A stretch of DNA of 64,000 nt, from NCBI GenBank assembly GCA_954871525.1, contig OX940867.1, positions 12,625,343 through 12,689,342 on the forward strand, read 5' to 3'. How positions within the stretch are numbered: the stretch's first letter is position 1; every line of letters starts with the position of its first letter. The position numbers and the translations under genes are program-made. This stretch comes from Parietaria judaica. Taxonomy: Eukaryota; Streptophyta; Magnoliopsida; Rosales; Urticaceae. Below, one piece after another: positions 10,081-21,949 of the stretch. Below the pieces are notes generated by a model, which worked only from the letters and a program-made list of their open reading frames with translations, ran no database searches and was not told the origin of the DNA.

Positions 10081-10299
10081 GTCAACATGTGCGGCGAAAT
10101 GATATTTGTGTACACTCTTCCGCCGATTTTGTGGTAAAACTACCCTTTCTTTTCACGCCAAAGAAAACGGCGCACTACAGAAGTAAAAAATAAATTACTT
10201 TCACGTAAATTCTAATCTTATTTTATTTTCTAAACAAAAAATAACCGTAAGAACTTTAAATTTGGTACGGGCGTAAAAATAAAATCCGGGCAAAAAAGG

Positions 10300-10419
10300 A
10301 GGCGTGCAACACGAGGACTTCCCAGGAGGTCACCCATCCTAGTACTACTCTCGCCCAAGCACGCTTAAAATCGGAGTTCTGATGAGATCCGGTGCATTAG
10401 TGCTGGTATGATCGCACCC
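10300..10419 (-). rRNA. 5S rRNA: 5S rRNA gene, copy 31, internal T4 in the A box
   Basis: Has C117G, G51U, A50U and C35U. G51U with A50U makes TTTT at positions 50-53 on the transcribed-sense strand, a possible early stop inside the A box. BamHI site lost. Type-1 box. Confidence 0.85.
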
Positions 10420-10638
10420 GTCAACATGTGCGGCGAAATAATATTTGTGTACGCTCTTCCGCCGATTTTGTGGTAAAACTACCCTTTCTTTTCACGCCAA
10501 AGAAAACGGCGCACTACAGAAGTAAAAAATAAACTATTTTCACGTAAATTCTAATCATATTTTATTTTCTAAACAAAAAATAACCGTAAGAACTTTAAAT
10601 TTGGTACGGGCGTAAAAATAAAATCCGGGCAAAAAAGG

Positions 10639-10758
10639 AGGGGTGCAACACGAGGACTTCCCAGGAGGTCACCCATCCTAAAACTACTCTCGCCCAAGCA
10701 CGCTTAACTTCGGAGTTCTGATGGGATCCGGTGCATTAGTGCTGGTATGATCGCACCC
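10639..10758 (-). rRNA. 5S rRNA: 5S rRNA gene, copy 32, internal T4
   Basis: Has C78U and A77U, giving TTTT at positions 76-79. Type-1 box. Confidence 0.88.
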
Positions 10759-10977
10759 GTCAACATGTGCGGCGAAATAATATTTGTGTACGCTCTTCCG
10801 CCGATTTTGTGGTAAAACTACCCTTTCTTTTCACGCCAAAAAAAACGGCGCACTACAGAAGTAAAAAATAAATTACTTTCACGTAAATTCAAATCTTATT
10901 TTATTTTCTAAACAAAAAATAACCGTAAGAACTTTAAATTTGGTACGGGCGTAAAAATAAAATCCGGGCAAAAAAGG

Positions 10978-11097
10978 AGGGGTGCAACACGAGGACTTCC
11001 CAGGAGGTCACCCATCCTAGTACTACTCTCGCCCAAGCACGCTTAACTTCGGAGTTCTGATGGGATCCAGTGCATTAGTGCTGGTATGATCGCACCC
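10978..11097 (-). rRNA. 5S rRNA: 5S rRNA gene, copy 33
   Basis: Has C29U only. Type-1 box. Confidence 0.95.
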
Positions 11098-11317
11098 GTC
11101 AACATGTGCGGCGAAATAATATTTGTGTACGCTCTTCCGCCGATTTTGTGGTAAAACTACCCTTTCTTTTCACGCCAAAGAAAACGGCGCACTACAGAAG
11201 TAAAATATAAATTACTTTCACGTATATTCTAATCTTATTTTATTTTCTAAACAAAAAAATAACCGTAAGAACTTTAAATTTGGTACGGGCGTAAAAATAA
11301 AATCCGGGCAAAAAAGG

Positions 11318-11437
11318 AGGGGTGCAACACGAGGACTTCCCAGGAGGTCACCCATCCTAGTACTACTCTCGCCCAAGCACGCTTAACTTCGGAGTTCTGA
11401 TGGGATCCGGTGCATTAGTGCTGGTATGATCGCACCC
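11318..11437 (-). rRNA. 5S rRNA: 5S rRNA gene, copy 34
   Basis: Consensus gene. Type-1 box; the adjoining spacer has one extra A in its A run. Confidence 0.98.
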
Positions 11438-11657
11438 GTCAACATGTGCGGCGAAATAATATTTGTGTACGCTCTTCCGCCGATTTTTATGGTAAAACTA
11501 CCCTTTCTTTTCACGCCAAAGAAAACGGCGCACTACAGAAGTAAAAAATAAACTATTTTCACGTAAATTCTAATCATATTTTATTTTCTAAACAAAAAAT
11601 AACCGTAAGAACTTTAAATTTGGTACGGGCGTAAAAATAAAATCCGGGCAAAAAAGG

Positions 11658-11777
11658 AGGGGTGCAACACGAGGACTTCCCAGGAGGTCACCCATCCTAA
11701 AACTACTCTCGCCCAAGCACGCTTAACTTCGGAGTTCTGATGGGATCCGGTGCATTAGTGCTGGTATGATCGCACCC
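11658..11777 (-). rRNA. 5S rRNA: 5S rRNA gene, copy 35, internal T4
   Basis: Has C78U and A77U (TTTT at 76-79). Type-1 box. Confidence 0.88.
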
Positions 11778-11996
11778 GTCAACATGTGCGGCGAAATAAT
11801 ATTTGTGTACGCTCTTCCGCCGATTTTGTGGTAAAACTACCATTTCTTTTCACGCCAAAAAAAACGGCGCACTACAGAAGTAAAAAATAAATTACTTTCA
11901 CGTAAATTCTAATCTTATTTTATTTTCTAAACAAAAAATAACCGTAAGAACTTTAAATTTGGTACGGGCGTAAAAATAAAATCCGGGCAAAAAAGG

Positions 11997-12116
11997 AGGG
12001 GTGCAACACGTGGACTTCCCAGGAGGTCACCCATCCTAGTACTACTCTCGCCCAAGCACGCTTAACTTCGGAGTTCTGATGGGATCCAGTGCATTAGTGC
12101 TGGTATGATCGCACCC
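11997..12116 (-). rRNA. 5S rRNA: 5S rRNA gene, copy 36
   Basis: Has U106A and C29U. Type-1 box. Confidence 0.93.
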
Positions 12117-12336
12117 GTCAACATGTGCGGCGAAATAATATTTGTGTACGCTCTTCCGCCGATTTTGTGGTAAAACTACCCTTTCTTTTCACGCCAAAGA
12201 AAACGGCGCACTACAGAAGTAAAATATAAATTACTTTCACGTATATTCTAATCTTATTTTATTTTCTAAACAAAAAAATAACCGTAAGAACTTTAAATTT
12301 GGTACGGGCGTAAAAATAAAATCCGGGCAAAAAAGG

Positions 12337-12456
12337 AGGGGTGCAACACGAGGACTTCCCAGGAGGTCACCCATCCTAGTACTACTCTCGCCCAAGCACG
12401 CTTAACTTCGGAGTTCTGATGGGATCCGGCGCATTAGTGCTGGTATGATCGCACCC
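12337..12456 (-). rRNA. 5S rRNA: 5S rRNA gene, copy 37
   Basis: Has A27G only. Type-2m box. First gene of the four-gene module. Confidence 0.95.
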
Positions 12457-12675
12457 GTCAACAAGTGCGGCGAAATGATATTTGTGTACGCTCTTCCGCC
12501 GATTTTGTGGTAAAACTACCCTTTCTTTTCACGCCAAAGAAAACGGCGCACTACAGAAGTAAAAAATAAATTACTTTCACGTAAATTCTAATCTTATTTT
12601 ATTTTCTAAACAAAAAATAACCGTAAGAACTTTAAATTTGGTACGGGCGTAAAAATAAAATCCGGGCAAAAAAGG

Positions 12676-12795
12676 AGGGGTGCAACACGAGGACTTCCCA
12701 GGAGGTCACCCATCCTAGTACTACTCTCGCCCAAGCACGCTTAACTTCGGAGTTCTGATGGGATCCGGTGCATTAGTGCTGGTACGATCGCACCC
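12676..12795 (-). rRNA. 5S rRNA: 5S rRNA gene, copy 38
   Basis: Has A11G only. Type-2 box. Second gene of the module. Confidence 0.95.
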
Positions 12796-13014
12796 GTCAA
12801 CATGTGCGGCGAAATGATATTTGTGTACACTCTTCCGCCGATTTTGTGGTAAAACTACCCTTTCTTTTCACGCCAAAGAAAACGGCGCACTACAGAAGTA
12901 AAAAATAAATTACTTTCACGTAAATTCTAATCTTATTTTATTTTCTAAACAAAAAATAACCGTACGAACTTTAAATTTGGTACGGGCGTAAAAATAAAAT
13001 CCGGGCAAAAAAGG

Positions 13015-13134
13015 AGGGGTGCAACACGAGGACTTCCCAGGAGGTCACCCATCCTAGTACTACTCTCGCCCAAGCACGCTTAACATCGAAGTTCTGATGG
13101 GATCCGGTGCATTAGTGCTGGTATGATCGCACCC
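13015..13134 (-). rRNA. 5S rRNA: 5S rRNA gene, copy 39
   Basis: Has A50U and C46U. Type-2 box. Third gene of the module. Confidence 0.93.
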
Positions 13135-13353
13135 GTCAACATGTGCGGCGAAATGATATTTGTGTACACTCTTCCGCAGATTTTGTGGTAAAACTACCCT
13201 TTCTTTTCACGCCAAAGAAAACGGCGCACTACAGAAGTAAAAAATAAATTACTTTCACGTAAATTCTATTCTTATTTTAATTTCTATACAAAAAATAACC
13301 GTAAGAACTTTAAATTTGGTACAGGCGTAAAAATAAAATCCGGGCAAAAAATG

Positions 13354-13473
13354 AAGTGTGCAACACGAGGACTTTCCAGGAGGTCACCCATCGTAGTACT
13401 ACTCTCGCCCAAGCACGCTTAACTTCGGAGTTCTGATGGGATCCGGTGCATTAGTGCTGGTATGATCGCACCC
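13354..13473 (-). rRNA. 5S rRNA: 5S rRNA gene, copy 40
   Basis: Has C119U, C117A, G99A and G81C. Type-2 box. Fourth gene of the module. Confidence 0.9.
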
Positions 13474-13692
13474 GTCAACATGTGCGGCGAAATGATATTT
13501 GTGTACACTCTTCCGCCGATTTTGTGGTAAAACTACCCTTTCTTTTCACGCCAAAGAAAACGGCGCACTACAGAAGTAAAAAATAAACTATTTTCACGTA
13601 AATTCTATTCATATTTTATTTTCTAAACAAAAAATAACCGTAAGAACTTTAAATTTGGTACGGGCGTAAAAATAAAATCCGGGCAAAAAAGG

Positions 13693-13812
13693 AGGCGTGC
13701 AACACGAGGACTTCCCAGGAGGTCACCCATCCTAGTACTACTCTCGCCCAAGCACGCTTAACTTCGGAGTTCTGATGGGATCCGGTGCATTAGTGCTGGT
13801 ATGATCGCACCC
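13693..13812 (-). rRNA. 5S rRNA: 5S rRNA gene, copy 41
   Basis: Has C117G only. Type-1 box. First of three consecutive C117G genes, suggesting local single-unit duplication. Confidence 0.96.
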
Positions 13813-14030
13813 GTCAACATGTGCGGCGAAATAATATTTGTGTACGCTCTTCCGCCGATTTTGTGGTAAAACTACCCTTTCTTTTCACGCCAAAGAAAAC
13901 GGCGCACTACAGAAGTAAAAATAAATTACTTTCACGTAAATTCTAATCTTATTTTATTTTCTAAACAAAAAATAACCGTAAGAACTTTAAATTTGGTACG
14001 GGCGTAAAAATAAAATCCGGGCAAAAAAGG

Positions 14031-14150
14031 AGGCGTGCAACACGAGGACTTCCCAGGAGGTCACCCATCCTAGTACTACTCTCGCCCAAGCACGCTTAAC
14101 TTCGGAGTTCTGATGGGATCCGGTGCATTAGTGCTGGTATGATCGCACCC
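14031..14150 (-). rRNA. 5S rRNA: 5S rRNA gene, copy 42
   Basis: Has C117G only. Type-1 box. Confidence 0.96.
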
Positions 14151-14369
14151 GTCAACATGTGCGGCGAAATAATATTTGTGTACGCTCTTCCGCCGATTTT
14201 GTGGTAAAACTACCCTTTCTTTTCACGCCAAAGAAAACGGCGCACTACAGAAGTAAAAAATAAACTATTTTCACGTAAATTCTATTCATATTTTATTTTC
14301 TAAACAAAAAATAACCGTAAGAACTTTAAATTTGGTACGGGCGTAAAAATAAAATCCGGGCAAAAAAGG

Positions 14370-14489
14370 AGGCGTGCAACACGAGGACTTCCCAGGAGGT
14401 CACCCATCCTAGTACTACTCTCGCCCAAGCACGCTTAACTTCGGAGTTCTGATGGGATCCGGTGCATTAGTGCTGGTATGATCGCACCC
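14370..14489 (-). rRNA. 5S rRNA: 5S rRNA gene, copy 43
   Basis: Has C117G only. Type-1 box. Confidence 0.96.
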
Positions 14490-14708
14490 GTCAACATGTG
14501 CGGCGAAATAATATTTGTGTACGCTCTTCCGCCGATTTTGTGGTAAAACTACCCTTTCTTTTCACGCCAAAGAAAACGGCGCACTACAGAAGTAAAAAAT
14601 AAACTATTTTCACGTAAATTCTAATCATATTTTATTTTCTAAACAAAAAATAACCGTAAGAACTTTAAATTTGGTACGGGCGTAAAAATAAAATCCGGGC
14701 AAAAAAGG

Positions 14709-14828
14709 AGGGGTGCAACACGAGGACTTCCCAGGAGGTCACCCATCCTAGTACTACTCTCGCCTAAGCACGCTTAACTTCGGAGTTCTGATGGGATCCG
14801 GTGCATTAGTGCTGGTATGATCGCACCC
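14709..14828 (-). rRNA. 5S rRNA: 5S rRNA gene, copy 44
   Basis: Has G64A in the A box. Type-2 box. Confidence 0.94.
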
Positions 14829-15046
14829 GTCAACATGTGCGGCGAAATGATATTTGTGTACACTCTTCCGCCGATTTTGTGGTAAAACTACCCTTTCTTT
14901 TCACGCCAAAGAAAACGGCGCACTACAGAAGTAAAAATAAATTACTTTCACGTAAATTCTAATCTTATTTTATTTTCTAAACAAAAAATAACCGTAAGAA
15001 CTTTAAATTTGGTACGGGCGTAAAAATAAAATCCTTGCAAAAAAGG

Positions 15047-15166
15047 AGGGGTGCAACACGAGGACTTCCCAGGAGGTCACCCATCCTAGTACTACTCTCG
15101 CCCAAGCACGCTTAACTTCGGAGTTCTGATGGGATCCGGTGCATTAGTGCTGGTATGATCGCACCC
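15047..15166 (-). rRNA. 5S rRNA: 5S rRNA gene, copy 45
   Basis: Consensus gene. Type-2 box; CCTTGC flank. Starts a run (45-55) matching copies 68-78. Confidence 0.98.
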
Positions 15167-15385
15167 GTCAACATGTGCGGCGAAATGATATTTGTGTACA
15201 CTCTTCCGCCGATTTTGTGGTAAAACTACCCTTTCTTTTCACGCCAAAGAAAACGGCGCACTACAGAAGTAAAAAATAAATTACTTTCACGTAAATTCTA
15301 ATCTTATTTTATTTTCTAAACAAAAAATAACCGTAAGAACTTTAAATTTGGTACGGGCGTAAAAATAAAATCCGGGCAAAAAAGG

Positions 15386-15505
15386 AGGCGTGCAACACGA
15401 GGACTTCCCAGGAGGTCACCCATCCTAGTACTACTCTCGCCCAAGCACGCTTAACTTCGGAGTTTTGATGGGATCCGGTGCATTAGTGCTGGTATGATCG
15501 CACCC
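15386..15505 (-). rRNA. 5S rRNA: 5S rRNA gene, copy 46
   Basis: Has C117G and G41A, as in copy 69. Type-1 box. Confidence 0.94.
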
Positions 15506-15724
15506 GTCAACATGTGCGGCGAAATAATATTTGTGTACGCTCTTCCGCCGATTTTGTGGTAAAACTACCCTTTCTTTTCACGCCAAAGAAAACGGCGCAC
15601 TACAGAAGTAAAAAATAAACTATTTTCACGTAAATTCTAATCATATTTTATTTTCTAAACAAAAAATAACCGTAAGAACTTTAAATTTGGTACGGGCGTA
15701 AAAATAAAATCCGGGCAAAAAAGG

Positions 15725-15844
15725 AGGGGTGCAACACGAGGACTTCCCAGGAGGTCACCCATCCTAGTACTACTCTCGCCCAAGCACGCTTAACTTCGGA
15801 GTTCTGATGGGATCCGGTGCATTAGTGCTGGTATGATCGCACCC
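15725..15844 (-). rRNA. 5S rRNA: 5S rRNA gene, copy 47
   Basis: Consensus gene. Type-2 box. Confidence 0.98.
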
Positions 15845-16061
15845 GTCAACATGTGCGGCGAAATGATATTTGTGTACACTCTTCCGCCGATTTTGTGGTA
15901 AAACTACCCTTTCTTTTCACGCCAAAGAAAACGGCGCACTACAAAAGTAAAAAATAAATTACTTTCACGTAAATTCTAATCTTATTTTATTTTCTAAAAA
16001 AAATAACCGTAAGAACTTTAAATTTTGTACGGGCGTAAAAATAAAATCCGGGCAAAAAAGG

Positions 16062-16181
16062 AGGGGTGCAACACGAGGACTTCCAAGGAGGTCACCCATC
16101 CTAGTACTACTCTCGCCAGAGCACGCTTAACTTCGGAGTTCTGATGGGATCCCGTGCATTAGTGCTGGTATGATCGCACCC
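16062..16181 (-). rRNA. 5S rRNA: 5S rRNA gene, copy 48
   Basis: Has G97U, G64U, U63C and C29G. Downstream spacer 2 bp shorter. Type-2 box. Confidence 0.88.
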
Positions 16182-16400
16182 GTCAACATGTGCGGCGAAA
16201 TGATATTTGTGTACACTCTTCCGCCGATTTTGTGGTAAAACTACCCTTTCTTTTCACGCCAAAGAAAACGGCGCACTACAGAAGTAAAAAATAAATTACT
16301 TTCACGTAAATTCTAATCATATTTTATTTTCTAAACAAAAAATAACCGTAAGAACTTTAAATTTGGTACGGGCGTAAAAATAAAATCCGGGCAAAAAAAG

Positions 16401-16520
16401 AGGGGTGCAACACGAGGACTTCCCAGGAGGTCACCCATCCTAGTACTACTCTCGCCCAAGCACGCTTAACTTCGGAGTTCTGATGGGATCCGGTGCATTA
16501 GTGCTGGTATGATCGAAACC
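16401..16520 (-). rRNA. 5S rRNA: 5S rRNA gene, copy 49
   Basis: Has G5U and G3U in helix I. T7 terminator; type-2 box. Confidence 0.9.
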
Positions 16521-16739
16521 GTCAACATGTGCGGCGAAATGATATTTGTGTACACTCTTCCGCCGATTTTGTGGTAAAACTACCCTTTCTTTTCACGCCA
16601 AAGAAAACGGCGCACTACAGAAGTAAAAAATAAATTACTTTCACGTAAATTCTAATCTTATTTTATTTTCTAAACAAAAAATAACCGTAAGAACTTTAAA
16701 TTTGGTACGGGCGTAAAAATAAAAGCCGGGCAAAAAAGG

Positions 16740-16859
16740 AGGGGTGCAACACGAGGATTTCCCAGGAGGTCACCCATCCTAGTACTACACTCGCCCAAGC
16801 ACGCTTAACTTCGGAGTTCTGATGGGATCCGGTGCATTAGTGCTTGTATGATCGCACCC
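16740..16859 (-). rRNA. 5S rRNA: 5S rRNA gene, copy 50
   Basis: Has G102A, A71U and C15A. Type-1 box. Confidence 0.9.
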
Positions 16860-17078
16860 GTCAACATGTGCGGCGAAATAATATTTGTGTACGCTCTTCC
16901 GCCGATTTTGTGGTAAAACTACCCTTTCTTTTCACGCCAAAGAAAACGGCGCACTACAGAAGTAAAAAATAAACTATTTTCACGTAAATTCTAATCATAT
17001 TTTATTTTCTAAACAAAAAATAACCGTAAGAACTTTAAATTTGGTACGGGCGTAAAAATAAAATCCGGGCAAAAAAGG

Positions 17079-17198
17079 AGGGGTGCAACACGAGGACTTC
17101 CCAGGAGGTCACCCATCCTAGTACTACTCTCGCCTAAGCACGCTTAACTTCGGAGTTCTGATGGGATCCGGTGCATTAGTGCTGGTATGATCGCACCC
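17079..17198 (-). rRNA. 5S rRNA: 5S rRNA gene, copy 51
   Basis: Has G64A. Type-2 box, with C to A just upstream at -28 extending the A run. Confidence 0.93.
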
Positions 17199-17417
17199 GT
17201 CAACATGTGCGGCGAAATGATATTTTTGTACACTCTTCCGCCGATTTTGTGGTAAAACTACCCTTTCTTTTCACGCCAAAGAAAACGGCGCACTACAGAA
17301 GTAAAAAATAAATTACTTTCACGTAAATTCTAATCTTATTTTATTTTCTAAACAAAAAATAACCGTAAGAACTTTAAATTTGGTACGGGCGTAAAAATAA
17401 AATCCGGGCAAAAAAGG

Positions 17418-17537
17418 AGGCGTGCAACACGAGGACTTCCCAGGAGGTCACCCATCCTAGTACTACTCTCGCCCAAGCACGCTTAACATCGGAGTTCTGA
17501 TGAGATCCAGTGCATTAGTGCTGGTATGATCGCACCC
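17418..17537 (-). rRNA. 5S rRNA: 5S rRNA gene, copy 52
   Basis: Has C117G, A50U, C35U and C29U; BamHI site lost. Identical change set to copy 75. Type-1 box. Confidence 0.9.
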
Positions 17538-17756
17538 GTCAACATGTGCGGCGAAATAATATTTGTGTACGCTCTTCCGCCGATTTTGTGGTAAAACTAC
17601 CCTTTCTTTTCACGCCAAAGAAAACGGCGCACTACAGAAGTAAAAAATAAACTATTTTCACGTAAATTCTAATCATATTTTATTTTCTAAACAAAAAATA
17701 ACCGTAAGAACTTTAAATTTGGTACGGGCGTAAAAATAAAATCCGGGCAAAAAAGG

Positions 17757-17876
17757 AGGGGTGCAACACGAGGACTTCCCAGGAGGTTACCCATCCTAAA
17801 ACTACTCTCGCCCAAGCACGCTTAACTTCGGAGTTCTGATGGGATCCGGTGCATTAGTGCTGGTATGATCGCACCC
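17757..17876 (-). rRNA. 5S rRNA: 5S rRNA gene, copy 53, internal T4
   Basis: Has G89A in the C box plus C78U and A77U (TTTT at 76-79). Type-1 box. Confidence 0.86.
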
Positions 17877-18096
17877 GTCAACATGTGCGGCGAAATAATA
17901 TTTGTGTACGCTCTTCCGCCGATTTTGTGGTAAAACTACCCTTTCTTTTCACGCCAAAAAAAAACGGCGCACTACAGAAGTAAAAAATAAATTACTTTCA
18001 CGTAAATTCAAATCTTATTTTATTTTCAAAACAAAAAATAACCGTAAGAACTTTAAATTTGGTACGGGCGTAAAAATAAAATCCGGGCAAAAAAGG

Positions 18097-18216
18097 AGGG
18101 GTGCAACACGAGGACTTCCCAGGAGGTCACCCATCCTAGTACTACTCTCGCCCAAGCACGCTTAACTTCGGAGTTCTGATGGGATCCAGTGCATTAGTGC
18201 TGGTATGATCGCACCC
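18097..18216 (-). rRNA. 5S rRNA: 5S rRNA gene, copy 54
   Basis: Has C29U only. Type-1 box. Confidence 0.95.
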
Positions 18217-18436
18217 GTCAACATGTGCGGCGAAATAATATTTGTGTACGCTCTTCCGCCGATTTTGTGGTAAAACTACCCTTTCTTTTCACGCCAAAGA
18301 AAACGGCGCACTACAGAAGTAAAATATAAATTACTTTCACGTATATTCTAATCTTATTTTATTTTCTAAACAAAAAAATAACCGTAAGAACTTTAAATTT
18401 GGTACGGGCGTAAAAATAAAATCCGGGCAAAAAAGG

Positions 18437-18556
18437 AGGGGTGCAACACGAGGACTTCCCAGGAGGTCACCCATCCTAGTACTACTCTCGCCCAAGCACG
18501 CTTAACTTCGGAGTTCTGATGGGATCCGGTGCATCAGTGCTGGTATGATCGCACCC
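18437..18556 (-). rRNA. 5S rRNA: 5S rRNA gene, copy 55
   Basis: Has A22G only. Type-1 box. Confidence 0.95.
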
Positions 18557-18775
18557 GTCAACATGTGCGGCGAAATAATATTTGTGTACGCTCTTCCGCC
18601 GATTTTGTGGTAAAACTACCCTTTCTTTTCACGCCAAAGAAAACGGCGCACTACAGAAGTAAAAAATAAACTATTTTCACGTAAATTCTAATCATATTTT
18701 ATTTTCTAAACAAAAAATAACCGTAAGAACTTTAAATTTGGTACGGGCGTAAAAATAAAATCCGGGCAAAAAAGG

Positions 18776-18895
18776 AGGGGTGCAACACGAGGACTTCCCA
18801 GGACGTCACCCATCCTAAAACTACTCTCGCCCAAGCACGCTTAACTTCGGAGTTCTGATGGGATCCGGTGCATTAGTGCTGGTATGATCGCACCC
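18776..18895 (-). rRNA. 5S rRNA: 5S rRNA gene, copy 56, internal T4
   Basis: Has C92G in the C box plus C78U and A77U. Type-1 box. Confidence 0.86.
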
Positions 18896-19114
18896 GTCAA
18901 CATGTGCGGCGAAATAATATTTGTGTACGCTCTTCCGCCGATTTTGTGGTAAAACTACCATTTCTTTTCACGCCAAAAAAAACGGCGCACTACAGAAGTA
19001 AAAAATAAATTACTTTCACGTAAATTCTAATCTTATTTTATTTTCTAAACAAAAAATAACCGTAAGAACTTTAAATTTGGTACGGGCGTAAAAATAAAAT
19101 CCGGGCAAAAAAGG

Positions 19115-19234
19115 AGGGGTGCAACACGAGGACTTCCCAGGAGGTCACCCATCCTAGTACTACTCTCGCCCAAGCACGCTTAACTTCGGAGTTCTGATGG
19201 GATCCAGTGCATTAGTGCTGGTATGATCGCACCC
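19115..19234 (-). rRNA. 5S rRNA: 5S rRNA gene, copy 57
   Basis: Has C29U only. Type-1 box. Confidence 0.95.
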
Positions 19235-19454
19235 GTCAACATGTGCGGCGAAATAATATTTGTGTACGCTCTTCCGCCGATTTTGTGGTAAAACTACCCT
19301 TTCTTTTCACGCCAAAGAAAACGGCGCACTACAGAAGTAAAATATAAATTACTTTCACGTATATTCTAATCTTATTTTATTTTCTAAACAAAAAAATAAC
19401 CGTAAGAACTTTAAATTTGGTACGGGCGTAAAAATAAAATCCGGGCAAAAAAGG

Positions 19455-19574
19455 AGGGGTGCAACACGAGGACTTCCCAGGAGGTCACCCATCCTAGTAC
19501 TACTCTCGCCCAAGCACGCTTAACTTCGGAGTTCTGATGGGATCCGGTGCATCAGTGCTGGTATGATCGCACCC
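19455..19574 (-). rRNA. 5S rRNA: 5S rRNA gene, copy 58
   Basis: Has A22G only. Type-1 box. Confidence 0.95.
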
Positions 19575-19793
19575 GTCAACATGTGCGGCGAAATAATATT
19601 TGTGTACGCTCTTCCGCCGATTTTGTGGTAAAACTACCCTTTCTTTTCACGCCAAAGAAAACGGCGCACTACAGAAGTAAAAAATAAACTATTTTCACGT
19701 AAATTCTAATCATATTTTATTTTCTAAACAAAAAATAACCGTAAGAACTTTAAATTTGGTACGGGCGTAAAAATAAAATCCGGGCAAAAAAGG

Positions 19794-19913
19794 AGGGGTG
19801 CAACACGAGGACTTCCCAGGAGGTCACCCATCCTAAAACTACTCTCGCCCAAGCACGCTTAACTTCGGAGTTCTGATGGGATCCGGTGCATTAGTGCTGG
19901 TATGATCGCACCC
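19794..19913 (-). rRNA. 5S rRNA: 5S rRNA gene, copy 59, internal T4
   Basis: Has C78U and A77U. Type-1 box. Confidence 0.88.
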
Positions 19914-20132
19914 GTCAACATGTGCGGCGAAATAATATTTGTGTACGCTCTTCCGCCGATTTTGTGGTAAAACTACCATTTCTTTTCACGCCAAAAAAAA
20001 CGGCGCACTACAGAAGTAAAAAATAAATTACTTTCACGTAAATTCTAATCTTATTTTATTTTCTAAACAAAAAATAACCGTAAGAACTTTAAATTTGGTA
20101 CGGGCGTAAAAATAAAATCCGGGCAAAAAAGG

Positions 20133-20252
20133 AGGGGTGCAACACGAGGACTTCCCAGGAGGTCACCCATCCTAGTACTACTCTCGCCCAAGCACGCTTA
20201 ACTTCGGAGTTCTGATGGGATCCAGTGCATTAGTGCTGGTATGATCGCACCC
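20133..20252 (-). rRNA. 5S rRNA: 5S rRNA gene, copy 60
   Basis: Has C29U only. Type-1 box. Confidence 0.95.
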
Positions 20253-20472
20253 GTCAACATGTGCGGCGAAATAATATTTGTGTACGCTCTTCCGCCGATT
20301 TTGTGGTAAAACTACCCTTTCTTTTCACGCCAAAGAAAACGGCGCACTACAGAAGTAAAATATAAATTACTTTCACGTATATTCTAATCTTATTTTATTT
20401 TCTAAACAAAAAAATAACCGTAAGAACTTTAAATTTGGTACGGGCGTAAAAATAAAATCCGGGCAAAAAAGG

Positions 20473-20592
20473 AGGGGTGCAACACGAGGACTTCCCAGGA
20501 GGTCACCCATCCTAGTACTACTCTCGCCCAAGCACGCTTAACTTCGGAGTTCTGATGGGATCCGGTGCATCAGTGCTGGTATGATCGCACCC
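20473..20592 (-). rRNA. 5S rRNA: 5S rRNA gene, copy 61
   Basis: Has A22G only. Type-1 box. Confidence 0.95.
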
Positions 20593-20811
20593 GTCAACAT
20601 GTGCGGCGAAATAATATTTGTGTACGCTCTTCCGCCGATTTTGTGGTAAAACTACCCTTTCTTTTCACGCCAAAGAAAACGGCGCACTACAGAAGTAAAA
20701 AATAAACTATTTTCACGTAAATTCTAATCATATTTTATTTTCTAAACAAAAAATAACCGTAAGAACTTTAAATTTGGTACGGGCGTAAAAATAAAATCCG
20801 GGCAAAAAAGG

Positions 20812-20931
20812 AGGGGTGCAACACGAGGACTTCCCAGGAGGTCACCCATCCTAAAACTACTCTCGCCCAAGCACGCTTAACTTCGGAGTTCTGATGGGAT
20901 CCGGTGCATTAGTGCTGGTATGATCGCACCC
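20812..20931 (-). rRNA. 5S rRNA: 5S rRNA gene, copy 62, internal T4
   Basis: Has C78U and A77U. Type-1 box. Confidence 0.88.
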
Positions 20932-21150
20932 GTCAACATGTGCGGCGAAATAATATTTGTGTACGCTCTTCCGCCGATTTTGTGGTAAAACTACCATTTC
21001 TTTTCACGCCAAAAAAAACGGCGCACTACAGAAGTAAAAAATAAATTACTTTCACGTAAATTCTAATCTTATTTTATTTTCTAAACAAAAAATAACCGTA
21101 AGAACTTTAAATTTGGTACGGGCGTAAAAATAAAATCCGGGCAAAAAAGG

Positions 21151-21270
21151 AGGGGTGCAACACGAGGACTTCCCAGGAGGTCACCCATCCTAGTACTACT
21201 CTCGCCCAAGCACGCTTAACTTCGGAGTTCTGATGGGATCCAGTGCATTAGTGCTGGTATGATCGCACCC
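21151..21270 (-). rRNA. 5S rRNA: 5S rRNA gene, copy 63
   Basis: Has C29U only. Type-1 box. First of three consecutive C29U genes. Confidence 0.95.
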
Positions 21271-21490
21271 GTCAACATGTGCGGCGAAATAATATTTGTG
21301 TACGCTCTTCCGCCGATTTTGTGGTAAAACTACCCTTTCTTTTCACGCCAAAGAAAACGGCGCACTACAGAAGTAAAATATAAATTACTTTCACGTATAT
21401 TCTAATCTTATTTTATTTTCTAAACAAAAAAATAACCGTAAGAACTTTAAATTTGGTACGGGCGTAAAAATAAAATCCGGGCAAAAAAGG

Positions 21491-21610
21491 AGGGGTGCAA
21501 CACGAGGACTTCCCAGGAGGTCACCCATCCTAGTACTACTCTCGCCCAAGCACGCTTAACTTCGGAGTTCTGATGGGATCCAGTGCATTAGTGCTGGTAT
21601 GATCGCACCC
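21491..21610 (-). rRNA. 5S rRNA: 5S rRNA gene, copy 64
   Basis: Has C29U only, where the triplet order predicts A22G. Type-1 box. Confidence 0.95.
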
Positions 21611-21829
21611 GTCAACATGTGCGGCGAAATAATATTTGTGTACGCTCTTCCGCCGATTTTGTGGTAAAACTACCCTTTCTTTTCACGCCAAAGAAAACGG
21701 CGCACTACAGAAGTAAAATATAAATTACTTTCACGTATATTCTAATCTTATTTTATTTTCTAAACAAAAAATAACCGTAAGAACTTTAAATTTGGTACGG
21801 GCGTAAAAATAAAATCCGGGCAAAAAAGG

Positions 21830-21949
21830 AGGGGTGCAACACGAGGACTTCCCAGGAGGTCACCCATCCTAGTACTACTCTCGCCCAAGCACGCTTAACT
21901 TCGGAGTTCTGATGGGATCCAGTGCATTAGTGCTGGTATGATCGCACCC
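21830..21949 (-). rRNA. 5S rRNA: 5S rRNA gene, copy 65
   Basis: Has C29U only. Type-1 box. Confidence 0.95.

Larger units (their letters stand above)
17757..21610 (-). repeat. 3-unit higher-order repeat, copies 53-64
   Basis: The order 'internal-T4 gene, C29U gene, A22G gene' repeats every 1,018-1,019 bp (copies 53, 56, 59 and 62 start triplets). The last triplet ends with C29U rather than A22G. Copies 32-37, 76-81, 91-96 and 107-111 hold shorter or altered versions. Confidence 0.88.

Noticed and set aside
17902..18165. An 87-codon open frame on the plus strand
   Set aside because: It is spacer plus antisense 5S gene (copy 54). Extra A residues and private changes happen to open the frame; sister units close it.
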